Positions 18,182 through 26,659 of a stretch of 64,000 nt of DNA are shown here, piece after piece. The stretch comes from Dyadobacter sp. CY261 (GTDB taxonomy: Bacteria; Bacteroidota; Bacteroidia; Cytophagales; Spirosomataceae): the NCBI RefSeq assembly GCF_021440085.1, contig NZ_JAKCPW010000002.1, positions 62,001 to 126,000 of the forward strand, in the 5' to 3' direction. The number at the start of each line of letters is the position of its first letter. Position 1 is the stretch's first letter. The notes below the pieces were generated by a model. The model worked only from the letters and a program-made list of their open reading frames with translations. It searched no databases and was not told where the DNA came from. The position numbers and the translations under genes are program-made.

Positions 18182-19078
18182 TTAACTACGGGGATGGAAT
18201 TCGGTGATAATCTGCCTCAGATAATCCCTGTCAAGGTGGGTATAGATTTCCGTCGTAGTGATGGATTCGTGCCCGAGCATTTCCTGCACCGCACGCAAAC
18301 TGGCACCACCCTCAATTAAATGCGTTGCAAATGAATGCCGGAAGGTATGCGGACTAACGTTTTTGTGAATGCCCGCTTTTTCGGCCGTGTCCTTAATCAT
18401 CAGAAAAATCATAACACGTGAAAGCTGACCGCCGCGGCGGTTCAGAAAGACAATGTCTTCGCTTCCTTTCTGTGGAGCGATCTCGCCACGAACGTGATCC
18501 AGGTAAATTTGCGTGTACTTAATAGCTTCTTTTCCGATCGGCACCAGGCGCATTTTGTCTCCTTTCCCTATGATACGTAAGAAGCCGATATCGAAATGGC
18601 AGTTGGTAAGTTGTAGGCCTGTCAGTTCCGAAACGCGCAAACCCGAACTGTACAGTACTTCGATAATGGCCCGGTTTCGTGTGCCCTCCGGGGTAGAGTG
18701 ATCGATCGCATCGAGCATGGTCTCAATTTCTTCATACGACAATACATCAGGAAGCTTCCGCGGCAGGTGAGGAGACTCAAGCAGTTCCGTCGGATCTTCG
18801 GTGATCTCGTTTTCCATTAAGAGGTATTTAAAAAACGCCTTGATCCCGGAGAGCATCCGGGCCTGTGAATGTGCGGCAAGACCGAGCTCGGCGATGTATT
18901 TCAAAAAAGCCGACAAGTGCTCCTCTTGCACACGGGCGGGCGCAAGGGCCATTTTATTCAATTCCAGAAATTCTTCAAGCTTCTCCACATCCCGCACATA
19001 TGCCTCCACCGAATTGCCGGATAGCGAGCGTTCGAGACGGAGGTAATTTTTGAAATGTTTGATGTAGCTTTGCCACAT
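18182..19078 (-). CDS. xerD: Tyrosine recombinase XerD-like
   Basis: 298 residues from the ATG at 19078 (MWQSYIKHFK); the longer open frame adds 28 hydrophobic residues absent from the family. The N-terminal SAM-like DNA-binding domain is at about residues 1-90 and the catalytic domain follows. The catalytic set is complete: Arg148 (SSGLRVSELTGL), Lys172 (GKGDKMRL), His244 and Arg247 (SPHTFRHSFATH), His270 (MLGHESITTTEIYTH) and nucleophile Tyr279. It would resolve chromosome dimers at dif together with XerC. No mobile element surrounds it, so a housekeeping role is more likely than an integrase role. Confidence 0.93.
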   Translation of the reverse strand: MWQSYIKHFKNYLRLERSLSGNSVEAYVRDVEKLEEFLELNKMALAPARVQEEHLSAFLKYIAELGLAAHSQARMLSGIKAFFKYLLMENEITEDPTELLESPHLPRKLPDVLSYEEIETMLDAIDHSTPEGTRNRAIIEVLYSSGLRVSELTGLQLTNCHFDIGFLRIIGKGDKMRLVPIGKEAIKYTQIYLDHVRGEIAPQKGSEDIVFLNRRGGQLSRVMIFLMIKDTAEKAGIHKNVSPHTFRHSFATHLIEGGASLRAVQEMLGHESITTTEIYTHLDRDYLRQIITEFHPRS

Positions 19079-19112
19079 AGCGAAGGAAGAAATGATTAAT
19101 GCTACAAAGCAA

Positions 19113-19529
19113 ATGAAAAAGATATTGATCCTGAATGGCCCTAACCTGAATCTTTTGGGCAAAAGAGAACCTGGCGTGTACGGAAATCAATCTTTCGAGG
19201 ACTATTTCGAAGCATTGAAAGGTATTTTTTCTGATGTGGAGCTGCATTATTATCAATCCAACCACGAAGGAGCGCTGATCGACAAGATTCACGAAGTAGG
19301 TTTCTCATTCGACGGGATCGTGATCAATGCTGGCGGCTACACGCATACATCCATAGCCCTGGCCGACGCACTTTCGTCGGTAACGACACCAGCAGTGGAG
19401 GTTCATATTTCAAATATCCATGCACGCGAGTCGTTTCGGCACCATAGCTATCTCACGGCGCGTTGTAAAGGCATGATTTGCGGATTGGGGTTGAAGGGAT
19501 ATGAGTTAGCGGTCAGGTACTTTCAGTGA
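19113..19529 (+). CDS. aroQ: Type II 3-dehydroquinate dehydratase
   Basis: 138 residues from the ATG at 19113 (MKKILILNGPNLNLLGKRE), the normal start of this family; an earlier ATG at 19092 adds seven residues. Active-site features are the N-terminal NGPNLNLLG with the flexible lid (KREPGVYG, catalytic Tyr), the Asn in VINAGGYTHTS, and HISNIHARESFRHHS with the catalytic His. It forms dodecamers and converts 3-dehydroquinate to 3-dehydroshikimate in the shikimate pathway. It is divergent from xerD with about 34 bases between starts; no other aro gene is adjacent, although pheA lies at 60.5 kb. Confidence 0.96.
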   Translation: MKKILILNGPNLNLLGKREPGVYGNQSFEDYFEALKGIFSDVELHYYQSNHEGALIDKIHEVGFSFDGIVINAGGYTHTSIALADALSSVTTPAVEVHISNIHARESFRHHSYLTARCKGMICGLGLKGYELAVRYFQ

Positions 19530-19537
19530 TTCACTCA

Positions 19538-22018
19538 TTATCTAAACACCGCATTACCAAACAAGACCTTTCCCTTCTGTAACATCGCCCGGAATACGGG
19601 ATCGTCCATGAGGTAGATGATTTGGCCACGGCCGATTTCCTGCGCACCGATAATGAGCGTGTTTTTCAGCTTGCCCGACATTTTCTTACCCACAAACCCA
19701 GCTTTGTAATTGTCTTCTTTGAGGTAACCCACATTCCAGCCTTCTTTGAGATAGTCGCGTTCGTAAGCGTCGCGTACGATAGTGAAATACTCCTCGCTGC
19801 ATCCAAATGCAAGGGGATGGGTGGCATCCATGGTTACTTCGAACATGCTGCCAGGCGATGAGTCGCTGGCGTCCTCACGCTGCTGTGCACCGTATTTTTT
19901 GAAGATATCCTCGTCCTTTCTTTTCTCTGAGAACTTTTTGGTCAGGCCGAAACCGGTTTTGTTCACAAATGCGTCTGTCGCTCGCTCCATGGCAATCAGC
20001 TTACCGCCGCTTTTAACCCAACCTTGAATCGCTTCGAGGTGTTTTTCGCCGATAATGTCGCCATACCGACCATCAGGAAGTATCAGAACATCCACCTCAT
20101 TCCACGGCAGATCCGCAAGTTTAGCAGCATTGATGATTGTTACCGGATATTTGATTTGTTGTTCGAAGTAATGCCAGACCGCGCCAAACGCGGTAGCGGA
20201 AATGCCATCGCCGGCAACTGCCACTATTTTTGGGGCTTTGAGGGCTACGACATTGTCATTCCCAAAATCGGGACCTGTGCTAACAAAACCGGTTTTAACA
20301 GGCGTGAGCTTGACAAAATGCTTGTTAGCAGCCGACGTCACGAGTTTATCGAATGCCAATCCTTCGTTCCCTTTTTTTGTGATGATCAACGTGCCCGCCG
20401 CGTACGTCGTCCTATCCATCTCAAAAGGCGTGTTGGAGGTTTTGACGAGCACGCTACTTTTTAGTAATTCTGCCAGAAAAGCGGCGTCTTCCGGGCCGGA
20501 CCAGGTTGCGAGATAAGCGTACGGTGCGGTGGCAGGAAGAGGATTATTGATAGGCTGAGCATTAACCGTCGACGGACTCAGCTTTTCTTTCAATCCGTAG
20601 GCCTTTAACCCAAAAATATAGGCAAGTCCCCAACTGGTAACGTCATACGTCACCGAGTCTTCCAATGCGGGTTTAGGATCAAAGAGAATGCGAAGCAGAT
20701 TGGATTTGGGTTGATAGGCGCTGATCAGCAGATCGTTTTGCTCAATCTTTAATGCCTGTTCTGTCGTGGAAGTAAGCTCTGTGCCTTTGGCGGATATTGA
20801 TTTGCCTGCCATTCCAAATGAAAAGCCCTGTCGGTCAAGCCAATTTTTAAATGCCCGCGTATTGCTACCCGCTTTAACCACATAAGTTTTGAAATTCCCG
20901 GCTGGCGCATTCGCGGCATCCTGGTGGAACCTGATGAATTCCGCCACTACTTTTTCCTTTTGGGACATTACCGCTTCCAATGTAGCTAATGTAGTAGCGT
21001 AATGATGTGAAATGCGGTTATTCAGCGTTAGCGTGTCATGTTCGTTCTCCCGTTCGAATGCCAGGCCCGCCCGCCCGCCTCCACCTTGCTCGTAGGTAAC
21101 GCCGATAGCACCGTTCGCAGTCGGCCAGGTGTCGCCGTAACTAGGATAAAAGAGATCATAATCATTACGGGTGAAATAAGCCCAATTGTTTTTGTCGAAG
21201 TATTTGCGGCAGTACTCACCAATTAGCTCGTTGAACTGCCTTTGCCATGCTGTTACGTCCTTATTATACGGCTTGGCGGCAGGTGGGAAGTAATAACTCC
21301 GTGAAGGTCCCATTTCATGGAAGTCGGCGTGGAAATGTGGCATCCATTGATTGTATACTGCAATGCGTTCCTGAGTTTCTTTTTGTGTTTGCCATGCCCA
21401 GTCGCGGTTGAGGTCGAAAAGGTAGTGGTTGAATCGACCGCCTGGCCAGGGTTCGTCATGTTCCAGTGCAAAAGGCGTCACGTCGGGCATCGCATTTTGC
21501 ACCCGGTTGTACCATTGCGTATATCGTTCATAGCCGTCGGGGTTAATGCACGGATCTATAAGGATAACCATGTTTTTAAGGAAATCCTGCGTTAATGCAT
21601 TATCCCTGTTGAGTAGTTCGTAAATCACTTTCATGCTCGTATTTGCTGATACAGACTCGTTACCATGGACATTGTAGCTCAGCCAAACGATCGGGGGGAC
21701 ACTGGCGTCCGGAGTGCCGGGAAGCAAGCCGGTACTTTTGAGGTGATTGGTCCGTATCTTTTCGAGTTTCGCGATATTCTCTGGCGATGAAACAAATGCC
21801 AGCATGAGAGGCCGGCCTTCATTGGTGCTTCCGTACTGAACAAGCTTCATCCGGTCGGCATTTCGTGACTGTACAGATTTGAAATAGTCGATGATCAAAT
21901 GATGATAGGCAAAACGGGACCCGAGCGGGAAGCCAAGGAACTGATCGGGAGTTGGAGTTTGCGCAAATGCAGATTGTACAGAAAGCAAGAAGAGTAAGTA
22001 GCGGATCAGTTTGGCCAT
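19538..22018 (-). CDS. Secreted M14-family zinc carboxypeptidase-like protein
   Basis: 826 residues with a signal peptide (LIRYLLFLLSVQSAFAQ, cleavage after about residue 19). The M14 domain lies in the N-terminal half: zinc ligands His118 and Glu121 in YNVHGNESVSAN, the substrate-binding Arg in FDLNRDWAWQ, and a third His ligand in HADFHEMGPSRSYYFPP. From about residue 480 a second part contains WSGPEDAAFL and DVLILPDGRYGD, resembling a class I glutamine-amidotransferase-like fold seen at the C-terminus of Bacteroidota M14 proteins. It probably trims peptides in the periplasm or outside. A TAAATTTG -7 box lies 31 bases upstream. Confidence 0.88.
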   Translation of the reverse strand: MAKLIRYLLFLLSVQSAFAQTPTPDQFLGFPLGSRFAYHHLIIDYFKSVQSRNADRMKLVQYGSTNEGRPLMLAFVSSPENIAKLEKIRTNHLKSTGLLPGTPDASVPPIVWLSYNVHGNESVSANTSMKVIYELLNRDNALTQDFLKNMVILIDPCINPDGYERYTQWYNRVQNAMPDVTPFALEHDEPWPGGRFNHYLFDLNRDWAWQTQKETQERIAVYNQWMPHFHADFHEMGPSRSYYFPPAAKPYNKDVTAWQRQFNELIGEYCRKYFDKNNWAYFTRNDYDLFYPSYGDTWPTANGAIGVTYEQGGGGRAGLAFERENEHDTLTLNNRISHHYATTLATLEAVMSQKEKVVAEFIRFHQDAANAPAGNFKTYVVKAGSNTRAFKNWLDRQGFSFGMAGKSISAKGTELTSTTEQALKIEQNDLLISAYQPKSNLLRILFDPKPALEDSVTYDVTSWGLAYIFGLKAYGLKEKLSPSTVNAQPINNPLPATAPYAYLATWSGPEDAAFLAELLKSSVLVKTSNTPFEMDRTTYAAGTLIITKKGNEGLAFDKLVTSAANKHFVKLTPVKTGFVSTGPDFGNDNVVALKAPKIVAVAGDGISATAFGAVWHYFEQQIKYPVTIINAAKLADLPWNEVDVLILPDGRYGDIIGEKHLEAIQGWVKSGGKLIAMERATDAFVNKTGFGLTKKFSEKRKDEDIFKKYGAQQREDASDSSPGSMFEVTMDATHPLAFGCSEEYFTIVRDAYERDYLKEGWNVGYLKEDNYKAGFVGKKMSGKLKNTLIIGAQEIGRGQIIYLMDDPVFRAMLQKGKVLFGNAVFR

Positions 22019-22048
22019 AGGAAGTGAAGTAGTGGAAGTCGGTCAACC

Positions 22049-22056
22049 CAAATTTA
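22049..22056 (-). promoter_or_regulatory. Putative -7 box for the M14 peptidase gene
   Basis: TAAATTTG on the minus strand is an exact TAnnTTTG match, 31 bases upstream of the ATG at 22018. The -33 element is not clear. Confidence 0.4.
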
Positions 22057-22273
22057 GAAAGTTGCCTGAATTTACGGCCACTGCGGAATGGATAAAAAAA
22101 ACTTTCGATTTGAATATTCTGAAAATGAGTCAACTAAAAATTAATTGATATTTATTTGCGCCGTGATGTTGCTTTTTCAAATTCAACCCTGCATCTTTGC
22201 ACCACGTTTTCGGAACAGGGAAACGAAAAGTGAAAGAAAGTGCTTGTAAAACGCGCGAAGTAGGAGACCAGTC

Positions 22274-22345
22274 GGCCCATTCGTCTAGCGGTTAGGACAC
22301 GACCCTTTCACGGTTGAAACAGGGGTTCGATTCCCCTATGGGTCA
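22274..22345 (+). tRNA. tRNA-Glu (anticodon TTC)
   Basis: 72 bases folding as a cloverleaf: acceptor stem GGCCCAT / ATGGGTC with one G-U pair, D arm TCTAGCGGTTAGGA, anticodon loop CCTTTCAC with TTC, and T arm GGGGTTCGATTCCCC. The discriminator base is A, and CCA is not encoded, as is usual in Bacteroidota. It stands alone, about 250 bases from the divergent M14 peptidase gene, and is followed by a terminator. Confidence 0.95.
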
Positions 22346-22377
22346 CAAACCGTGCGATAGCACTTTCAATCATTGCA

Positions 22378-22409
22378 AAAACCGCTCAGATTTCTGGGCG
22401 GTTTTTTTG
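22378..22409 (+). terminator. Rho-independent terminator after tRNA-Glu
   Basis: Stem ACCGCTCAG / CTGGGCGGT (one G-U) with a 4-base loop, preceded by A residues and followed by a run of seven T. Confidence 0.85.
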
Positions 22410-22586
22410 CTTTTCATCTTCTCTAAAAATCTTCGACGCTCCTGTCATAAAATCTGTGTCAAAAAATAAGGCATAAAGTGCTTCTAAGCTACTTTTAAAA
22501 AGATTCTGTGTAAAATATAGGAATTAGGACATGTTTATTTGGCAATATTATTCTACAAGTATAAAAATTTTTCTAAGCCTTTGTAG

Positions 22587-22594
22587 TATATTTG
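22587..22594 (+). promoter_or_regulatory. Putative -7 box for the T9SS cargo gene
   Basis: TATATTTG is an exact TAnnTTTG match, 78 bases upstream of the ATG at 22672. It lies inside the longer open frame, which supports the downstream start. Confidence 0.4.
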
Positions 22595-22671
22595 AAACGA
22601 ACGATGCGGTTGATTCTAAATGTATTAACCCGGTCACATCGGTAACATTGCCCACTAATTTTTTACGCTCT

Positions 22672-24846
22672 ATGAAATTTTTACTGAAACTTTTTTTTGC
22701 GGGAGGAGTGATAAGCTCAGTAGCAGCAGCTCCTAACGAGGCCGAAGGCACCTTAGCGCGTGTCGACAGCGCTAATGTAGAAAGCAGTATCGCGATTGAC
22801 CTGAATGGCTCTTACGACATCAGGAACCCCTACGCGGAGTCTGTAGAAAAACCTTACACAATTACCTCCGAAGCCCCGGCGCCGCTGGCTACCCGGGTTT
22901 CCTGCGGTGGCCGCATCTGGACGCACGGAGAATACCTGGGAAGAACCGGAGACGATCAGCCCGTGTACACGCGCATTCAAGACAATCGGGTTTACCTTAA
23001 TTGGAATGGCCGCGTGCCTGATAATGTCTGGATACTTTATCATCTAAAAGAAAATACTTTTCCGATTGGCGCTGCCAGTGACGCGCTGATCGAAGGTTGT
23101 GTAAACCCGGTTGACCCGAGCACAAATCCGGTCAACTTACTAGGCAGTAATGGAAGCGGACAAATTACCTGTAAAGGGGTTGTAATGCCGAACGGAGACC
23201 GGCTGGGGGTTTTCAAAGGAAGTACCGGCAACACTTACCAGTTTATTAAATATGTGAATGGCTTGTTGCGCGTGATGATCAAACAGGGAGAAACTGATGA
23301 TCGTACGGATAACTACTACATGGGTGTGCTCATTGAGACTATTCAGGGTAAGGACGGAAGCTTTCTGGATCCACAATGGAGAGGGGTGCTCACACCTGAT
23401 ATGGTGAATGGCTGCTTCTGGCCTACTAACCCCAAGGCTGCGACGCCACTGCCTGATAACAACTGCACATCCGGCCCGACAATTAGCAACATTACCAGCA
23501 TTAGCCAAACTGCATTGACGCTCGCTTTCACCGGTTCTGGTGTTAGCAGCCTTAAATGGCGTATCAAATCCAACGGAACTGAAGTAAGATCGGGTACTAC
23601 GAACGATTTCGGCAGTGCTACGAGTGTGAATCTGACTTACAACTCGCTCGCTCCGGGTGGTTATACTTTGGAAATCGAAGGGAATAATTGCACTTCGACG
23701 GTAAATAGCCGTTCATTTACGATCAACGAGCCGGTGGTGACTGTTCCCGACTGCCAGAACGGACCGTCGGTGGCCAGTGTCACCGCAATTACTCCCAGCA
23801 GTGCGACCATCAACTTTGGTGGTACTAACCTCCATGTGTTTTCGTGGAGGATACTGAAAGGCAGTTCTGCGGTGGCGAGTGGTAAAACAGGCACTCTTAC
23901 GTCCAATTCAACGAATCTGACGTTCAACTACCTGCAAAATGACACATACACTTTCGAATTGAAAGCGGAGGATTGCAAGGCGGCATCAGTAGCGACACGC
24001 AGTTTTACTGTATCGGCTACCGATACCCGCACGGCATGTCCCCGCGGACCACAACTTCAAGCGGTTTTGACGTCGGAGGAAACAACGCTTTCGTTTCTGT
24101 TTGACGGGGAGAACGTTTTCTCGATCGACTGGCGAATTAAGCAAAATGGTACAGTGATCCGCCAGAATCGAGTTGCTCCACAAAGCAACCGGCCTGCAAT
24201 CAATTATAATGCACTGGCGACGGGCGCATACACTCTCGAGATACAAGGCGGTAATTGTAAATCGGCAGTCACCAGCAAGCCCTTTGGTGTGGGTGTGCCC
24301 CTCCCGATCTATGTAGCGAATTTCGATGGAAAAGCAGTTGAAAAGGGAGTGGAATTGACCTGGAACGTGGTAGCTGAGGAAGATGGAAAGGAATTTGAAA
24401 TTCTTCGTTACGACGATCGCATGCAGAATGAAGAAATCCTCGGTAAAGTAGCGCTGACAGATGAGCGGGTTGGAAAGTATACTTTCCTGGATGAGCAGCC
24501 GTTGCTGGGGACTAATTATTACCAATTGAAACAAATTGATATCGACGGCTCTTATACCAAGAGCAAGATCATCGCGATCAATCCTGGTGTGATCACCGGC
24601 ACAATCATCGCGCCGAACCCTGCGCAGGATTATGTAAACGTTCAATTTTCGTCGCGCAAGGCGGGTGCTTCGGACGTAACGATCTATAACCTCGCCGGTC
24701 AACCGATTAGCAATTCAGCGATCAACATTTCGGAAGGGAAGAATAATCATCGTGTGAATGTGAAGAAGCTTGCTGGCGGACATTACTTTATTAAGATCAA
24801 TCACGCGGGCGAAGCAACCAAGCTGCGGTTTGTTAAGGCTGAGTAA
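22672..24846 (+). CDS. Secreted repeat protein with type IX secretion C-terminal sorting domain
   Basis: 724 residues from the ATG at 22672, which begins a signal peptide (MKFLLKLFFAGGVISSVAAA); the open frame reaches back to 22531 but that part has no signal-peptide logic and contains the -7 box. After it come two related N-terminal modules, each with a Cys-Gly/Lys-Gly opening and a W/F-Asn-Gly closing, then three repeats of about 90 residues each containing C-x-x-GP, SSLKWRIK-like and YTLEIEG(G)NC elements (DNA 23461-23733, 23749-24018, 24031-24294). A linker strand domain leads to the sorting domain APNPAQDYVNVQF ... HYFIKINH at the end. It should be exported to the cell surface; the activity is unknown. 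Confidence 0.82.
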   Translation: MKFLLKLFFAGGVISSVAAAPNEAEGTLARVDSANVESSIAIDLNGSYDIRNPYAESVEKPYTITSEAPAPLATRVSCGGRIWTHGEYLGRTGDDQPVYTRIQDNRVYLNWNGRVPDNVWILYHLKENTFPIGAASDALIEGCVNPVDPSTNPVNLLGSNGSGQITCKGVVMPNGDRLGVFKGSTGNTYQFIKYVNGLLRVMIKQGETDDRTDNYYMGVLIETIQGKDGSFLDPQWRGVLTPDMVNGCFWPTNPKAATPLPDNNCTSGPTISNITSISQTALTLAFTGSGVSSLKWRIKSNGTEVRSGTTNDFGSATSVNLTYNSLAPGGYTLEIEGNNCTSTVNSRSFTINEPVVTVPDCQNGPSVASVTAITPSSATINFGGTNLHVFSWRILKGSSAVASGKTGTLTSNSTNLTFNYLQNDTYTFELKAEDCKAASVATRSFTVSATDTRTACPRGPQLQAVLTSEETTLSFLFDGENVFSIDWRIKQNGTVIRQNRVAPQSNRPAINYNALATGAYTLEIQGGNCKSAVTSKPFGVGVPLPIYVANFDGKAVEKGVELTWNVVAEEDGKEFEILRYDDRMQNEEILGKVALTDERVGKYTFLDEQPLLGTNYYQLKQIDIDGSYTKSKIIAINPGVITGTIIAPNPAQDYVNVQFSSRKAGASDVTIYNLAGQPISNSAINISEGKNNHRVNVKKLAGGHYFIKINHAGEATKLRFVKAE
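23461..24294 (+). repeat. Three ~90-codon internal repeats in the T9SS cargo gene
   Basis: Each unit begins at a Cys followed by x-x-GP, continues through an S/F-W-R-I core and closes with Y-T-(L/F)-E-(I/L) and a second Cys. The units resemble Ig/FN3-like beta sandwiches with one disulphide. They are divergent at DNA level, so the duplication is old. Confidence 0.7.
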
Positions 24847-24871
24847 GATTGGAATTAGTTTGAGATTTACA

Positions 24872-24904
24872 GAACAGCCGGGTTTAACGATCCGGCTGTT
24901 TTTT
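24872..24904 (+). terminator. Rho-independent terminator of the T9SS cargo gene
   Basis: 9-bp perfect stem AACAGCCGG / CCGGCTGTT with a 10-base loop and T-run. Confidence 0.85.
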
Positions 24905-24988
24905 GTTTCAGTATAAATGACGTCGAACCCCATTGCAAAAAAAGTCGCGTTTTTGCGACCTTTATTTTGACACACGCACTATAACAAG

Positions 24989-25178
24989 ATGAACGCAAAG
25001 GAATTGATCAAGATTCCTGAACAAAATGGTTGGAAAGAGGCGAGATGCCGAGGTAGTCATCGCATTTTCAAGCATCCGCAAATGCCTCAGGCAATTCCGG
25101 TACCCTACCACGGAAGGAAGGAAGGATATTCCTTCCGGGACATTGAACAGAATCTTAAAACTGGCCGGACTTAAATAG
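24989..25178 (+). pseudogene. hicA: HicA-type mRNA interferase, frameshifted in a GGAA repeat
   Basis: The first 43 codons are a normal HicA: MNAKELIKIPEQNGWKEARC, then the catalytic GSH motif (RGSHRIFKHP) and VPYHGRK. Here the DNA has GGAA repeated 3.75 times (25112-25126). Downstream of it the expected C-terminus, KDIPSGTLNRILKLAGLK with stop at 25176-25178, is intact but in another frame. Removing one GGAA unit restores a standard protein of about 61 residues. As sequenced, translation instead ends at 25174 with an unrelated tail (YSFRDIEQNLKTGRT). HicA cleaves mRNA with its dsRBD-like fold; the lost segment is the C-terminal helix, so this copy is probably inactive. A sequencing error or repeat-length switching are alternatives. 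hicB begins seven bases later. Confidence 0.8.
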
Positions 25179-25185
25179 GGATTTT

Positions 25186-25425
25186 ATGAAACTGACAGTT
25201 ATCATCGAGAAAGGCGAAGGCGAGATTTGGGGTCGTATCGAAAACGTACCTGACTACCTGCCAGTCACCTCTGGGGCAAACAGCGAGGAAATCGAGCAAA
25301 ACTTGCGGGAATTGCTCGATGATTACATTCATAACGAGGGTAGTACATACCCGGAGTGGAACTCATTGCAACCTGCTGATATTCATTTTGAATACGTGGA
25401 TGACCCTACTCTGATAAAAGTATAA
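25186..25425 (+). CDS. hicB: HicB-type antitoxin, short form
   Basis: 79 residues with the HicB partial RNase-H-like fold: MKLTVIIEKGEGEIWGRIEN, a PDYLPVTSGANSEEIEQNLREL segment (shown here as its motif) and a C-terminal helix-strand. There is no C-terminal helix-turn-helix or ribbon-helix-helix domain, so direct autoregulation is not evident. The start is seven bases after the restored hicA stop, the usual hicA-hicB order. It should bind and inhibit HicA. With the toxin frameshifted it may now be without a partner, or may act on other HicA copies. Confidence 0.78.
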   Translation: MKLTVIIEKGEGEIWGRIENVPDYLPVTSGANSEEIEQNLRELLDDYIHNEGSTYPEWNSLQPADIHFEYVDDPTLIKV

Positions 25426-25429
25426 GAGG

Positions 25430-26566
25430 TTACTCCTCCGGCTGCAATTGCGCCTCTTTCCACCATTGCGCAAATATTTGATCACCCTTCAAATCAACTT
25501 TCTGTCCGATGAGCGGTGTTACGAGCGGCATATGCTGCTTTTCGGCCTCGGCACTGGCGCGGAGGATAGGTTCGTTCCAGTCGTGGATGGAGAGAGCGAA
25601 TTTGGCCCAGTGGACGGGCATTAGCTTTTTGGCACCGAGTTCACGCGCGGCAGTAATGGTTTCCTCGGGCATCATGTGAATGTACTTCCAGGCTTCATTG
25701 TACTGGCCGCATTCCAGCAATGCCAGGTCGAATGGCCCGAATTCCGCCCCGATTTTCTTGAAATGATTATCGTAACCTGAGTCGCCTCCGATAAAGATCT
25801 TCATGGTAGGCGTCTGTAACACAAATGAGACCCATAATGCGCGGTTGCGTCTGAAACCACGTCCGGAGAAATGCCTGCCGGGAGTGATGTTTACCTTAAA
25901 CCCATCACCAAGATCGGCTCCCTCGTTCCAATCCTTTTCGATAATGTTCGCAGCATCGTAGCCCCAATATTCCAAATGCTCGGCGGTGCCCAGGCCGGTC
26001 ACCACTTTTTTGACTTTGGATTTGAGTTTTAGAATTGTGTCGTAATCGAGGTGGTCCCAGTGATCGTGCGAAATGAAGAGGTAATCGATTGGAGGGAAAT
26101 CCTCCACTTTGTAAACATCGGTTCCCTTGAAACTAGGTGTCGTGAACCGGATGGGGGAGGCGCTGCCGCTGAAAACCGGATCGACCAGGACGGTTTTCCC
26201 GTCGATCTGGATGAAATACGACGAATGCCCAAACCATACCAGCACATCTTCTTCCGGTTTCAAGTGGAGCAAATCCGTTTTTTGCGAAGGGATTAATGTC
26301 CCGGGGATGTTGTATTTGCTTTTACCGAAGAAAAATTTAGTGATAACCTTCAAATAACTGCTGCCCTCAGCGAGGTCGGGTGTGAAACTTTCATTCTGGA
26401 ACTGCCCGTCGCGGTAATGGGGAGATTTTGTGATTCTTTCGAGCCGTGCGCCAGAAGGGTGTTTTCCAAATTGCGGTTGCTGCATGAATATAGCCGCGGC
26501 AATGACTACCAATGCCAGGATGATGAAGAATATCATGAAGGAAAATTTAATGATCCGTTTAGCCAT
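25430..26566 (-). CDS. Membrane-anchored MBL-fold hydrolase (UlaG/NAPE-PLD-like)
   Basis: 378 residues. An N-terminal hydrophobic anchor (about residues 8-28) is followed by a spacer and a metallo-beta-lactamase domain. The metal motif is SHDHWDHLD; further ligands are GRHFSGRG, FIGGDSGYD and PVHWAKFALS. WFGHSSYFIQIDGKTVLVDP is the typical UlaG/NAPE-PLD opening. The family contains lactonases and phosphodiesterases acting on N-acyl-phosphatidylethanolamine; a phosphodiesterase or lactonase role here is only inferred. It is convergent with hicB (stops five bases apart) and divergent from the CocE-type gene. Confidence 0.85.
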   Translation of the reverse strand: MAKRIIKFSFMIFFIILALVVIAAAIFMQQPQFGKHPSGARLERITKSPHYRDGQFQNESFTPDLAEGSSYLKVITKFFFGKSKYNIPGTLIPSQKTDLLHLKPEEDVLVWFGHSSYFIQIDGKTVLVDPVFSGSASPIRFTTPSFKGTDVYKVEDFPPIDYLFISHDHWDHLDYDTILKLKSKVKKVVTGLGTAEHLEYWGYDAANIIEKDWNEGADLGDGFKVNITPGRHFSGRGFRRNRALWVSFVLQTPTMKIFIGGDSGYDNHFKKIGAEFGPFDLALLECGQYNEAWKYIHMMPEETITAARELGAKKLMPVHWAKFALSIHDWNEPILRASAEAEKQHMPLVTPLIGQKVDLKGDQIFAQWWKEAQLQPEE

Positions 26567-26619
26567 AGTATGTGGAAGGGTATGAAATCAAGTAGTGGAC
26601 GAATGTACGGTTTCTTACG

Positions 26620-26627
26620 TATTTTTG
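26620..26627 (+). promoter_or_regulatory. Putative -7 box for the CocE-ThuA-beta-helix operon
   Basis: TATTTTTG is an exact TAnnTTTG match, 33 bases upstream of the ATG at 26660. It supports that start over the long open frame beginning at 26417, which would run antisense through the MBL gene. Confidence 0.45.
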
Positions 26628-26659
26628 ATTTTACTTATCCAAACAAAAAACCAGGTAAT

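Noticed and set aside
18182..19078. Integrase of a mobile element
   Set aside because: Full XerD-type sequence with housekeeping neighbours on both sides. No attachment-site repeats or element genes nearby.
22531..22671. N-terminal extension of the T9SS cargo open frame
   Set aside because: It contains the -7 box and no signal peptide. The ATG at 22672 begins a normal signal peptide.
23986..24702. 238-codon minus-strand open frame
   Set aside because: Antisense to the repeats and sorting domain of the T9SS cargo gene.
26417..26659. Upstream extension of the CocE-type open frame
   Set aside because: It runs antisense through the MBL gene start and contains the -7 box. The signal peptide begins at 26660.
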